The notes beneath the pieces were generated by a model, which did no database searches, had not been told where the DNA came from, and was given only the letters and a program-made list of their open reading frames with translations. Positions 18,259 through 27,019 of a stretch of 64,000 bases of DNA are shown here, in pieces. Both the position numbers and the translations under genes were made by a program. Location: NCBI RefSeq assembly GCF_021869765.1, contig NZ_CP084580.1, positions 4,278,001 through 4,342,000 of the forward strand, read 5' to 3'. The stretch comes from Chryseobacterium sp. MEBOG06. GTDB lineage: Bacteria; Bacteroidota; Bacteroidia; Flavobacteriales; Weeksellaceae. Position 1 is the stretch's first letter; every line of letters starts with the position of its first letter.

Positions 18259-18266
18259 TATCTTTG
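18259..18266 (+). promoter_or_regulatory. -7 element touching the fmt start (possible leaderless mRNA)
   Basis: TATCTTTG matches TAnnTTTG exactly and ends four bases before the fmt ATG at 18271. Transcription should therefore begin at or next to the start codon. No -33 TTG is evident. Confidence 0.5.
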
Positions 18267-18270
18267 TACC

Positions 18271-19221
18271 ATGAAATCATTGAAAGTCGTTTTTTTAGGG
18301 ACCCCTGAGTTTGCAAAAACTTCTTTGGAGGCCATCCATCAATCTCGCCATCAAGTTGTAGGAGTAGTAACAGTTGCTGATAAAGCAAGCGGGCGAGGAC
18401 AAAAAATCCATCAGTCACCGGTAAAAGTGTATGCTTCAGAAAATAATATTCCTGTTTTCCAGCCGGAAAAATTACGAAATCCTGAGTTTTTAGAGGAGCT
18501 TAGAAAGCTTGATGCTGATGTTTTTGTTGTTGTAGCATTCAGAATGATGCCTAAGGTTCTTTTTGAAATGCCTAAAATGGGAACATTCAATCTTCATGCT
18601 TCTTTATTGCCGGATTACAGAGGGGCAGCCCCTATCAACTATGCTGTAATTAATGGTGAAGAAAAAACGGGTGCCACTACATTCTTCATTAATGAAAAAA
18701 TAGATGAAGGAAATATCCTTCTTCAGGAAGAACTGACTATTTTACCGGATGAAAATGCAGGAAGCCTTCATGACAGGCTCATGGAAATGGGCTCTAAGCT
18801 GGTAGTTAAAACATTAGATGGTTTGGCCGAAAACACAATTGAAGAAAGGCCTCAGCCTGAGGTTGAACACCCTAAAAATGCTTATAAAATTTTTAAAGAA
18901 GATACTAAAATTAACTGGGTTGCTTCTTCAAAAACAGTACATCAGTTCATTCTTGGAATGTCACCCTATCCTGCTGCATTCACGGTTTTAAACATTGAAG
19001 ACGAAGAAAAAGGATTAAAGATATTCAATGGGAAATTTGAAATTTCAGATCACAGGCAGCCTTCCGGAACATTAGAGATTTCAAAGAACGAATTTAAAAT
19101 CTATACAGAAGATGGAATATACTATCCTCTGGAACTTCAACTGGAAGGGAAAAAGAGAATGATGATAAAAGACTTTCTGAATGGTTTCCGAAACTTTGAC
19201 GGAATAACCCTTAAAGGTTAA
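18271..19221 (+). CDS. fmt: Methionyl-tRNA formyltransferase
   Basis: 316 residues, standard length. It formylates initiator Met-tRNA with 10-formyl-tetrahydrofolate. The N-terminus VVFLGTPEFA and the catalytic segment NLHASLLPDYRGAAPI (about 107-122, with Asn, His) are diagnostic, followed by T-G-A-T-T-F-F-I-N-E-x-I-D-E-G, which carries the catalytic Asp. The C-terminal OB-like tRNA-binding domain spans about 205-316. It stands alone between recQ and a convergent regulator gene, and appears to be transcribed without a 5' leader. Confidence 0.97.
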   Translation: MKSLKVVFLGTPEFAKTSLEAIHQSRHQVVGVVTVADKASGRGQKIHQSPVKVYASENNIPVFQPEKLRNPEFLEELRKLDADVFVVVAFRMMPKVLFEMPKMGTFNLHASLLPDYRGAAPINYAVINGEEKTGATTFFINEKIDEGNILLQEELTILPDENAGSLHDRLMEMGSKLVVKTLDGLAENTIEERPQPEVEHPKNAYKIFKEDTKINWVASSKTVHQFILGMSPYPAAFTVLNIEDEEKGLKIFNGKFEISDHRQPSGTLEISKNEFKIYTEDGIYYPLELQLEGKKRMMIKDFLNGFRNFDGITLKG

Positions 19222-19242
19222 ATACTGAAAAAATACAAAGAT

Positions 19243-19291
19243 AAAAGTCACCAAAGTTTTAAGTTTTAAACCCTTTTGTGACTTTTTTTTT
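19243..19291. terminator. Terminator after fmt
   Basis: AAAAGTCAC and a second short arm pair with CTTTTGTGACTTTT, one unpaired base, followed by nine T. It lies between convergent genes. Confidence 0.75.
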
Positions 19292-19325
19292 CTGCTTTTA
19301 AACGAGTTACTGACCTGTATAATAA

Positions 19326-19907
19326 TCAGCCTCTGCTTGCGATCTTCCTGCGGATTCTGCTTATAAACTCAGGAGTGACCCCCAAATAAGCCCCAATCTG
19401 AATATTGGTAAGGCGGTGAGCAATTTTAGGATAATCCTTTAAAAAATCACCATAGCGTTCATCCGAAGGTTTGCTTAAATTATCAATGATTCTACGCTGT
19501 AATGCAACAATCGACATCTGGAATTTAAGCCTCATCAGTTTTTCAATTTCCGGCATTTCCTGATAAAATCTTTCTTTATCTTTTTTCGAAATCAACAGAA
19601 TTTCACTGTCTTCAAGAGCCTGAATATTGAGCTTGGAGGGTATACGGTTGACAAAACTGTCTATATCCGAGATCCACCAGTTTTCAACGGCGAAATATAA
19701 AATCTGCTCCACAGCATTATGATGGGTATGAAACACTTTAAAACAGCCACTCATCACAAATCCTTCAAATTCGCAGATGTTTCCTTCTGTCAGCAGAAAT
19801 TCCTTTTTCTTTATTTTATGAAGGGTAAAAACGTTACAATATTGATCCAGATTTTCATCTGAAATTTCAATGTACTCCCTAATGTGTTTTTTTAAAGACT
19901 CAGTCAT
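19326..19907 (-). CDS. Crp/Fnr family transcriptional regulator
   Basis: 193 residues. An N-terminal cyclic-nucleotide-binding-like beta-roll (about 20-115) is followed by a long dimerisation helix and a short C-terminal helix-turn-helix (LTNIQIGAYLGVTPEFISR, about 166-184). No Fnr-type Cys cluster is present, and the phosphate-binding cassette of true CRP is not recognisable. The ligand is therefore unknown. Such short members are common in Bacteroidota and are mostly uncharacterised. The upstream ribB terminator ends only a few bases before its ATG. Confidence 0.85.
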   Translation of the reverse strand: MTESLKKHIREYIEISDENLDQYCNVFTLHKIKKKEFLLTEGNICEFEGFVMSGCFKVFHTHHNAVEQILYFAVENWWISDIDSFVNRIPSKLNIQALEDSEILLISKKDKERFYQEMPEIEKLMRLKFQMSIVALQRRIIDNLSKPSDERYGDFLKDYPKIAHRLTNIQIGAYLGVTPEFISRIRRKIASRG

Positions 19908-19913
19908 GGTTTA

Positions 19914-19949
19914 AAAATAAAAAAAGGTTTAGAAAAATCCTAAACCTTT
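19914..19949 (-). terminator. Terminator after ribB(A)
   Basis: Read on the minus strand, AAAGGTTTAG and its complement form a 10-base stem followed by a T-rich tract. It lies 49 bases past the ribB stop and just before the Crp/Fnr start. Confidence 0.75.
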
Positions 19950-19997
19950 ATATGTTCACTAGCAAGTCATAGTGAAAAATCACTATAATCCTCTATA

Positions 19998-21118
19998 TTA
20001 TAATTGTACCAGCTCAGTAACCTCCACGTCATATCCTCCTACCTGAGGTTTGATTCCTGGGTTTTGAGTGATTACTTTAAACTTATTAATTCCGAGATTT
20101 TTTAAGATCTGTGTTCCAATGCCATAATCTCTGTAATTGTAAGCCAGAGTCGGATGCTGCTCCTGCCCGTCCTGATAATTAAGGAACTGCTGAAGTTTTC
20201 TTAATGTATTTTCAGAATTTGAAACGTTATTGATAAAGATAATAGCTCCTTTTCCTGCTTCATTCACCATACCCGTAACTTTTTCCAATAAAGGCTTTTC
20301 ACCGTTATTCAATCTTGTTAATACATCGAAATAAGAATCAGAAGACTGTACTCTTACCAAAACAGGTTCATCTACCGTCCATGCTCCTTTCGTTAAAGCA
20401 AAATGGATCTGATCATTGGAAGTCTCTCTGAAAGCATAAAAATCAAACTCACCATAATGCGTTTTTACTTTTTTCTCTTCAAGTCTTTCAACCAGGTTTC
20501 CTTTTTTAAGCTGATAATGAATCAAATCTTCAATAGAAACAATCTTCATATCATGTTTTTGAGCAAAAGCATGAAGCTCAGGCAAACGAGACATTGTACC
20601 GTCTTCGTTCATGATCTCACAGATTACCCCCCTTCTTTCAAACCTGCTAAATGAGTAAGATCAATTGCAGCTTCTGTATGTCCTGCTCTCTTTAATACAC
20701 CTCCTTTTCTAGCGCGAAGTGGAAAAATATGTCCAGGTCTCATGAAATCCGTAGGTTTGGACTTTTCATCCATCAAAGCTAAAATTGTTTTTGCTCTGTC
20801 TCCTGCCGAAATACCTGTAGATGTTCCGTTCCCCAAAAGGTCAACAGATACTGTAAAAGCTGTTTCCTTAGGATCACTGCTTCTGCTTACCATTACTTCC
20901 AATCCAAGATCATCACATCTTTTTTCAGGAAGCGGCATACAGATCAGCCCTCTCCCATGAAGAGCCATAAAGTTGATGATTTCAGGTGTTGTCAGTTCTG
21001 CAGCACAAAGAAAATCTCCTTCGTTTTCTCTGTCTTCATCATCTACTACTATGATTATTTTACCATTTCTAAGGTCTTCAATAGCCTCCGGAATAGTATT
21101 TAATTTAATATCAGACAT
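19998..21118 (-). pseudogene. ribB: 3,4-dihydroxy-2-butanone 4-phosphate synthase with degenerate RibA-like domain, frameshifted
   Basis: The first frame (21118 to 20624, 164 residues) is the RibB domain that makes the four-carbon riboflavin precursor from ribulose 5-phosphate. It shows DDEDRENEGDF (metal and substrate binding), the G-R-G-L-I-C segment and H-T-E-A-A-I-D-L. It ends early at TAA straight after a run of six G (20627-20632). One more G would fuse it to the frame ending at 19998 through VICEIMNEDGTMSRLPEL, the normal continuation, giving about 373 residues. The second half is GTP cyclohydrolase II-like but lacks all three zinc Cys. The break may be a sequencing error in the homopolymer, a real mutation, or slippage. 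Confidence 0.85.
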
Positions 21119-21186
21119 CTTTACTTTTTATTTTGTGCAAAGATACTTATAAAAATAAGCATCTGCCAATTAATATGAATGCTTTA

Positions 21187-22191
21187 TTACGCTTTGGATA
21201 ATGAGTTTACCGCCTCTCTGAAAATTTCGTAAGATCTAAGTCTCTTCTGATGATCATAAATGTGCGAATTGATCATCAGCTCATCCACATTAAACTTTTC
21301 CTGAAAACTTTTCATCTTTTCCTGAATTTCAGTCTGGTTTCCTATAAAAGTATATCTCAGTTTCTGCAAAACCATAGATTTCTCCATAGGCGACCAGATG
21401 TCATCCATATCATCTACCGGTGGAGCAAATGGTTTTCTGTCATTTCTCACAATATTGATAAAGGCCTGAAATAAAGTAGTAGAAATCTTGTGTGCTTCTT
21501 CAGAAGTGTCGGCAGCTACTCCATTTACGCAGGCAATGATATAGGGTTTATCCAAATATTTTGACGGTTCGAAATGCTCTCTGTAGATTTTAAAAGCCAT
21601 TTCCATCTGCTCAGGGGCAAAGTGTCCGGCAAAAGCATAGGGCAATCCAAGTTCAGCAGCCAGCCACGCACTATCCGTGCTAGATCCTAAAATATAAAGT
21701 GGCACATCCAATCCTTCTCCAGGAATAGCACGTACCATAGCATCCGCATTTTCTTTAGAAAAATAACGCTGAAGTTCCAGGATCTGTCTAGGAAACTGTT
21801 CGTTGATAATAGCAGGATTTCTCCCTAATGCCTGAGCAGTCAGCCCGTCAGTTCCCGGAGCTCTTCCCACTCCAAGGTCTATTCTCCCGGGAAATAAAGA
21901 TTCCAGTGTTCCAAATTGTTCCGCAATGATTAGAGAACTATGATTCGGGAGCATGATTCCCCCTGAACCAACTCTGATTTTTTTTGTCCCATTGGCAATA
22001 AAACCAATTAAAACCGATGTGGCAGAACTCGCAATACTTTCCATATTGTGGTGTTCAGCCAGCCAGAATCTTTTATAGTCTAAATTTTCAGTGTGATTAG
22101 CTAAAGATAAACTGTCCTGAAAGGTATCGTGAATACTTTTTCCCTGCTTTACGGGAGCAAGATCAAGTACCGATATTTCAAAATTTTTCAT
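21187..22191 (-). CDS. LLM-class flavin-dependent oxidoreductase
   Basis: 334 residues, the usual length for the single-component group of bacterial luciferase-like proteins. It is a TIM-barrel FMN enzyme; the FLAEHHNM segment near residue 45, the G-S-G-G-I-M-L-P-N-H segment and L-G-V-G-R-A-P-G-T-D are typical of the subgroup often annotated as luciferase-like monooxygenase. The substrate is unknown. It begins without an obvious -7 box and stands as a single gene upstream of ribB, with which it shares orientation; the enzyme needs the flavin that pathway makes. Confidence 0.9.
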   Translation of the reverse strand: MKNFEISVLDLAPVKQGKSIHDTFQDSLSLANHTENLDYKRFWLAEHHNMESIASSATSVLIGFIANGTKKIRVGSGGIMLPNHSSLIIAEQFGTLESLFPGRIDLGVGRAPGTDGLTAQALGRNPAIINEQFPRQILELQRYFSKENADAMVRAIPGEGLDVPLYILGSSTDSAWLAAELGLPYAFAGHFAPEQMEMAFKIYREHFEPSKYLDKPYIIACVNGVAADTSEEAHKISTTLFQAFINIVRNDRKPFAPPVDDMDDIWSPMEKSMVLQKLRYTFIGNQTEIQEKMKSFQEKFNVDELMINSHIYDHQKRLRSYEIFREAVNSLSKA

Positions 22192-22573
22192 ATTTTAAAT
22201 TTAAGGTTTAAAACCAAACAAATTTAAACCAATAAAATCGCATTAGTTACTTTTTGTAATTGATAGGATTGATAGTGCAGTTCAGGAAAAAACTATTATA
22301 AATAATTCTTCATTTTCCTGTTTTTCATTATGTCGTTCAATGAACATTTCTTTATTTCTTATATTTGATTGTTGAGATCATCTGTAAATCCATCTCAATA
22401 TTTTATTTATGAATATTTTCAAGTCAATTTTGAACAGCTTTAAGAAAGTAATTCAGACTAATACAAGATTTGCCCATCAAATAATTTGGAAATAATGAAA
22501 ATACAGTATATGATATTATACCATAACTTACTAACAGTTAAAATTATAAATATCACCCAATTAATATTAAGCC
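22192..22573. other. AT-rich intergenic stretch with a possible 28-codon ORF
   Basis: No established gene. A TATATTTG -7-like element lies at 22360-22367 (plus strand). From 22409 to 22495 an ORF of 28 codons (MNIFKSILNSFKKVIQTNTR...) follows, with no recognisable family. It could be a small peptide or chance; I favour chance or a gene remnant. Confidence 0.3.
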
Positions 22574-23029
22574 ATGAAATCTAAAATAATGTATATTGAA
22601 AATAAATCCTCCGGCCACTACGGATCAGCATGGATTAGTTTTGTAGAATTTTCAAAATCAGGACAAACTGTATATTTTAATAATAAAGCCTTAAAAAAAC
22701 TTAAAAACCCTGGAATAAGTGGAAATCACTTTGATATAGAAACAGGAGAAGAATATTGGGTGTCAGGTGTCAAGAAAAATGGACAGGACAGACACCAATT
22801 TGGAGGAGGAAAGATTATGCTTGATAAAAACTCTGTGGATGAATACTTAAAATTGGTAGATTTTAATATCATTGATGAAAACCATTTTGAAATTGTTGAG
22901 TGTATGAAAACTGACAAAAGTAGATTTAATGAAATAGAAAATACAGGAACTGAATTCAGAAACGAAAGTTTTTACGCCAGTTTTTATGACAACAACCGAA
23001 GAAAATTAATATTAGATACTAAAATTTAA
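22574..23029 (+). CDS. Conserved hypothetical protein (YIENKSSG family)
   Basis: 151 residues, no signal peptide or membrane segment. It begins MKSKIMYIENKSSGHYG and holds F-S-K-S-G-x-T-V-Y-F and D-I-E-T-G-E-E-Y-W-V-S-G-x-K-K-N-G-Q-D-R. I recognise this pattern from a widespread small bacterial family, sometimes wrongly annotated as DXP synthase; its function is not known to me. The family's usual core ends near 105, so the last 45 residues are an extension. The next gene starts at the base after its stop, so the two are surely coupled. Confidence 0.7.
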   Translation: MKSKIMYIENKSSGHYGSAWISFVEFSKSGQTVYFNNKALKKLKNPGISGNHFDIETGEEYWVSGVKKNGQDRHQFGGGKIMLDKNSVDEYLKLVDFNIIDENHFEIVECMKTDKSRFNEIENTGTEFRNESFYASFYDNNRRKLILDTKI

Positions 23030-23467
23030 ATGAAAAATTTTTATTTATTCATGATCTCATTGCTTTTAATGAGCTGTTCATTCAATCAGACTTTCAAAGA
23101 CAGGGAATCGGATAAGGATGATGGTGAACAAATTCCAAAAAAATTTTACTGGGAACTTAAATATGGAAATAACCAGGAGAATATTTATAAATTGTTTGGG
23201 GAGAAATTTTTTGAAGTCACAGACAAAGAAAAGCTTGCAAAATTGCTTGATATCACTAATAAAATTGGCTCTGTTCAGGAATACAATCTTGTAAAATGGG
23301 AAACAATGATTGTGAAAGGAAGCAATGCACGAAGTCAATATTTCTTTATGTACGATGTAAAAAGAGGAACTAAAAAAACTGAAGAATCTTTTACTTTAGA
23401 AAAAAATAAAGAAGGAGATATAAAAATCGTTGGTTACAGAATAAATCAGGATTTGCTAAGCGAATAG
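23030..23467 (+). CDS. Putative lipoprotein of unknown function
   Basis: 145 residues. The signal peptide MKNFYLFMISLLLMSCS has a lipobox (LLMSC, Cys16). The mature part is charged and has no motif I recognise. Its ATG directly abuts the stop of the upstream hypothetical gene, suggesting translational coupling and a shared role. Both genes are AT-rich compared with their neighbours and lie between unrelated housekeeping genes, as is common for small accessory units. Confidence 0.6.
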   Translation: MKNFYLFMISLLLMSCSFNQTFKDRESDKDDGEQIPKKFYWELKYGNNQENIYKLFGEKFFEVTDKEKLAKLLDITNKIGSVQEYNLVKWETMIVKGSNARSQYFFMYDVKRGTKKTEESFTLEKNKEGDIKIVGYRINQDLLSE

Positions 23468-23471
23468 AAAT

Positions 23472-23505
23472 AAAAAAGGTTTTGAATATTGTCAAAACCT
23501 TTTTT
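23472..23505. terminator. Bidirectional terminator
   Basis: AAAAAAGGTTTTGA and its exact complement (14-base arms, 6-base loop) lie between two convergent genes with A and T tracts on both sides. Confidence 0.85.
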
Positions 23506-23508
23506 ATA

Positions 23509-25635
23509 TTACTTATTACTCTCCTTTTTATAATTATAATGATTGATTAAAATCCTGATCTCATTAAATTCAAAATCGCTCGGCAGCGCATTTTTCCACT
23601 CTGTTAAAGTTTCGCGTGGATTACTGTAGAACTCCGTTTCAAAAACTTTAATCTTATCAGAGGTAATGACTCTCGAGATATCCAGTAATCCCTGCTCTGC
23701 AAATTTCGCAAGATGTCCTATTACCGTTTCTTTTACCAAACCTCTTTCAAAAGCAATTTCACCGATGGTTTTTCCCTGTTCAAACAATTGGAAGGTTAAA
23801 ACCTGTGACGGAACTTTAGCAATTTTCAGATTGATTTCTTTATCATTCTTTTCATCTAAAAGTTTAGTTTCAAGAAGGTGAATATCTTTCAGACTGTTTA
23901 AATATTCTTCAATATCTTCCAGCCAGTTTTTAAATTCTTCGTTGTATTGCTTCAAGCCTTTAGCTCCTTTGATTTCAGCATAAAACTCCTTCAAAGGATC
24001 AAATATTTTATTTCTGGTTTCTGTAAAAAAGAAATTAACGGCTCCTTTTGATTTGCTTTCAATTTCAGACCACTCTTCTTTTTCACCAATAAAATTATTA
24101 ACCTTCTGGAAAATGATGCGCTCCAGTTTTTCAAAGATTTTCCCAAGGTTTACCGCCTCATGTTTTAGCTGCAGATAAAGCTGCTTGCTTTTTACGTGGT
24201 CAATATTTTTAGTAACAATTGAAAGATTATTCCAGTCTTCAACCTCTTTCAAAAACCATTGGCAGTCTATTGTGCGAAGTACTTTTCGGACACTGTAATC
24301 ATACTTTTCCTGATTCAGTATGGCTTCAACATGATCATTGGCCACTGTATCTGTATGAAAATGCAGAATTCGTTCATCTTTAAAGATAACTTCAGGAGTA
24401 ATTCTTGATTTTAAAACAATGCCTTCCAACGTTCTGCAACGCGATAGTGCAACGTATACCTGACCTGCTGTAAAACTTTTCCCTGCATCAATAATTACCT
24501 TATCAAACGTCAGTCCCTGACTTTTATGAATAGTAACAGCCCAGGCAAGTTTTATAGGAAACTGCTCAAAACTTCCCAGAACTTCTTCCTGAATATTTTT
24601 ATCGGTATCAAGGAAATATTTTTTCTGCTCCCAGGTTTCTCTTTTTACAACGATTTCCCTTTCACTTTCATCCAGTACTACGCGGATCTCATTTTCATCC
24701 AATCCAATAATTTCACCTAATTTACCATTGAAATATTTCTTTTCCCCGGAAATATCATTTCTGATAAACATAATCTGTGCTCCAATTTTCAATTCTAAAA
24801 ACTGCTCATTGGGATATTGGTTTTCTTTAAAATCTCCAACAAGTTTAGCCTCAAAAGTTTGTGCATCCACTTTGATTCCTGCTAATTTCTCCTGATTGAT
24901 CTCGTCGGCCATCCTATTATGGGAACACAGATAGACATAGGATTCTTTTCCCATATCAAAATCGGGATCATATCTTTTATTAAGAAGATCAAAGTCTATA
25001 TTCGCCACATCTCCGTCACGGATAGCATTCAGGATTTCAAGAAATTGTTCATCAGACTGACGGTATACTTTTGTAAGCTCAATGGTGACAATTGGAATAT
25101 CTTTAATAGCATGGCTGTCAAAAAAGAAAGGAGAATTGTAATACATTTTCAGAATATGCTCATCCCTTACTACTGGTGGCAGCTGATAAAGGTCTCCAAT
25201 AAAGAGCATTTGTACTCCGCCAAACCTCTGGTTATTTCTTCTGATAAACCTTAACGAGAAATCCATCATATCCAGCACGTCGGCTCTCAACATGGAAACC
25301 TCATCAATAATGATAATCTCAACCTCTCTTAAAAGCTTGAGTTTATCTTTCCGGTATTTGAAATGGGGCATCAGATCGGCAATATTATTGGCCAAGCTGG
25401 TATCTATTCTTTCTGTAGTAGGAAGAAAGGTTCTCAACGGTAATCCAAACATAGAGTGAATCGTAACTCCTCCTGCATTGATAGCCGCAATCCCGGTGGG
25501 AGCTATCACAACATGTTTTTTCTTTGTCCGTCTTACAAAATCATTAAGAAATGTCGTTTTACCTGTCCCGGCTTTACCAGTCAGAAAAACGCTTCTGTTC
25601 GTGTACTCTAATAAGTCAAAAAAATGATTGTTCAT
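23509..25635 (-). CDS. PIF1/RecD2-like superfamily 1 helicase with C-terminal HTH domain
   Basis: 708 residues from the ATG at 25635; a TTG eight codons upstream lies ahead of the -7 element and is unlikely. The N-terminal ATPase has Walker A GKAGTGKTTFL (about 20-30), DEVSML (Walker B), GDLYQLPPV, and a UvrD-like C-terminal core (AVTIHKSQGLTFDKV; VYVALSRC) near 380-420. These are PIF1-family features, a 5'-3' helicase group. The middle is charged and helical. The end (about 620-690) is an HTH_40-like domain (Q-L-F-E-Q-G-K-T-I-G-E-I-A) otherwise known from the ends of RecQ proteins. Role: probably DNA repair or replication; the exact function is not known. Confidence 0.85.
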   Translation of the reverse strand: MNNHFFDLLEYTNRSVFLTGKAGTGKTTFLNDFVRRTKKKHVVIAPTGIAAINAGGVTIHSMFGLPLRTFLPTTERIDTSLANNIADLMPHFKYRKDKLKLLREVEIIIIDEVSMLRADVLDMMDFSLRFIRRNNQRFGGVQMLFIGDLYQLPPVVRDEHILKMYYNSPFFFDSHAIKDIPIVTIELTKVYRQSDEQFLEILNAIRDGDVANIDFDLLNKRYDPDFDMGKESYVYLCSHNRMADEINQEKLAGIKVDAQTFEAKLVGDFKENQYPNEQFLELKIGAQIMFIRNDISGEKKYFNGKLGEIIGLDENEIRVVLDESEREIVVKRETWEQKKYFLDTDKNIQEEVLGSFEQFPIKLAWAVTIHKSQGLTFDKVIIDAGKSFTAGQVYVALSRCRTLEGIVLKSRITPEVIFKDERILHFHTDTVANDHVEAILNQEKYDYSVRKVLRTIDCQWFLKEVEDWNNLSIVTKNIDHVKSKQLYLQLKHEAVNLGKIFEKLERIIFQKVNNFIGEKEEWSEIESKSKGAVNFFFTETRNKIFDPLKEFYAEIKGAKGLKQYNEEFKNWLEDIEEYLNSLKDIHLLETKLLDEKNDKEINLKIAKVPSQVLTFQLFEQGKTIGEIAFERGLVKETVIGHLAKFAEQGLLDISRVITSDKIKVFETEFYSNPRETLTEWKNALPSDFEFNEIRILINHYNYKKESNK

Positions 25636-25641
25636 CGTTGT

Positions 25642-25649
25642 CAAAAATA
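25642..25649 (-). promoter_or_regulatory. -7 element of the helicase gene
   Basis: TATTTTTG on the minus strand ends six bases before the ATG at 25635, so the mRNA would have almost no leader. It fixes the start choice. Confidence 0.5.
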
Positions 25650-25716
25650 CGGAAATCAATTGAATTTCTTACCTTGGCATAAGTTTTGAAAATTCTTAAA
25701 AAGAAAAAAGTTTACT

Positions 25717-26175
25717 GTGAAAAAAATTTTACTTCATATTCCGATACTAGTATTATGTACTACAATGAGCCTTATTTCCTGTAATGCGTCAAAGAATACC
25801 AATATCAATCTCCCTGTTGATATTGCTGACAGGCCTACTGATGAAGACAGTCAGAAATATGATCAGGCTCAACTGGATAAATTAAAAGCATCCATTGAAT
25901 CTGAAGTTTCAGGAGAAAAATGTACGGATGCCAGTGACTGGGCATTTGCACCAATGGGTGTCAAATCCTGTGGCGGACCTCAGCAGTATATTGCCTATCC
26001 TAAAGAAAAAGAAACTGCATTCTTAGAAAGAGTTAATGACTACACAGAAAAAGTAAGGATTTTTAATGAAAAATACAATATCATGTCTGATTGTACAGTA
26101 ATTCCCTCTCCTACCGCTCTAAAGTGTGTGAAAGGAAAGGTAAGACTGATTACGCCGGACAATGATCCAAAATAA
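25717..26175 (+). CDS. Putative lipoprotein with conserved Cys pattern
   Basis: 152 residues from a GTG start. The signal peptide ends in SLISC (Cys22), a lipobox. The mature part has four further Cys (EKCTDASDW, V-K-S-C-G-G-P, D-C-T-V, L-K-C-V), and the W-A-F-A-P-M-G-V-K-S-C-G-G-P-Q-Q-Y-I-A-Y-P pattern recurs in lipoproteins of Flavobacteriia as I know them. Two disulfides seem likely in the periplasm. Function unknown. It is divergent from the helicase and ends in its own terminator. Confidence 0.65.
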   Translation: MKKILLHIPILVLCTTMSLISCNASKNTNINLPVDIADRPTDEDSQKYDQAQLDKLKASIESEVSGEKCTDASDWAFAPMGVKSCGGPQQYIAYPKEKETAFLERVNDYTEKVRIFNEKYNIMSDCTVIPSPTALKCVKGKVRLITPDNDPK

Positions 26176-26200
26176 AACAAAGGTTCAATATCAAATCGAC

Positions 26201-26231
26201 AAAAGCTCCCTCATTAGACGGAGCTTTTGTA
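26201..26231 (+). terminator. Terminator after the Cys-rich lipoprotein gene
   Basis: AAAAGCTCC and GGAGCTTTT form a 9-base stem with a 10-base loop, 26 bases after the stop. Confidence 0.75.
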
Positions 26232-26346
26232 TTTATTATGTATTTATAGAAAAATTTAGGGTGAAATTATTCAAAAATACCTCTATAATAATTTTTTATA
26301 TAGATAGATAATGGTTATTTACCCTTAAATTTTGTTCCTCAAATTC

Positions 26347-26883
26347 CTATAATTCGTAATCTTTCACATTTTCTTTATACCATGAAGAATATTTCACGTA
26401 GTTATCGGCAATTCTATTCACTTCACCTTCCAGTAACTGCGCATTAATATCTTTAATCTTTTTTGCCGGAACACCTCCCCAAACTTCTCCGGATTTAATA
26501 TGCGTTCCCTGAGTTACTACTGAACCTGCTCCAACAATAGAATTTTCTTCTACCAGGCAGTCATCCATTACAATCGCTCCCATTCCGATCAGTACGTTAT
26601 CATGGATTGTACATCCATGTACAATTGCATTATGACCGATAGAAACATTGTTTCCAATATTCAAAGGGTGTTTCTGATAGGTACAGTGCAGCATTGCATT
26701 ATCCTGAACGTTTACCTTGTTTCCCATTTTGATGTAATGAACATCTCCCCTGATTACTGCATTGTACCAAACGCTGCAGTCTTTTCCCATGGTAACATCT
26801 CCAATGATTGTAGCTGTTTCAGCTAAAAAAGTATTCTCTCCGATCTGTGGGATTTTTCCTAAAAGTTCTTTTACAAGTGCCAT
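26347..26883 (-). CDS. Gamma carbonic anhydrase family protein
   Basis: 178 residues from the ATG at 26883. A start 23 codons upstream is open but has an unrelated, poorly conserved N-terminus. The product is a left-handed beta-helix of hexapeptide repeats (IGDVTMG, IGNNVSIG, VLIGMGA). The metal-site residues of the family are present: R-G-D-V-x-Y-I near 58-64, H in MLHCTY, and H-x4-H in GHNAIVHG. In enzymes these hold zinc and interconvert CO2 and bicarbonate, but many homologues lack proven activity. Confidence 0.88.
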   Translation of the reverse strand: MALVKELLGKIPQIGENTFLAETATIIGDVTMGKDCSVWYNAVIRGDVHYIKMGNKVNVQDNAMLHCTYQKHPLNIGNNVSIGHNAIVHGCTIHDNVLIGMGAIVMDDCLVEENSIVGAGSVVTQGTHIKSGEVWGGVPAKKIKDINAQLLEGEVNRIADNYVKYSSWYKENVKDYEL

Positions 26884-26945
26884 AGTTTTAATTTGAAAAT
26901 TTATATTGAGCTCATTTTGAAAAGTTACATTTTTCCCTCTAATTT

Positions 26946-27015
26946 TCGACATCTAACTTCTAAATTATAGTGATAGCAAAAATCTAACTCTCAATTTCCA
27001 GCTTCTAACTTCTAA
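26946..27015. repeat. Degenerate short-period repeat (TCTAACTTCTAA type)
   Basis: Several imperfect copies of TCTAAC/TTCTAA follow each other between the carbonic anhydrase and NifU-like genes. Similar text occurs near 51876-51970. It looks like a low-complexity spacer family and not a coding or regulatory unit. Confidence 0.4.
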
Positions 27016-27019
27016 TGCG

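Noticed and set aside
19998..21118. Two separate working genes ribB and ribA
   Set aside because: The frames join exactly through a G run to a known continuous sequence; the downstream half has no own start context and lacks the RibA metal site.
26884..26952. Longer start of the gamma carbonic anhydrase
   Set aside because: The extension has no match to the family, and MALVKELLG at 26883 is a good start.
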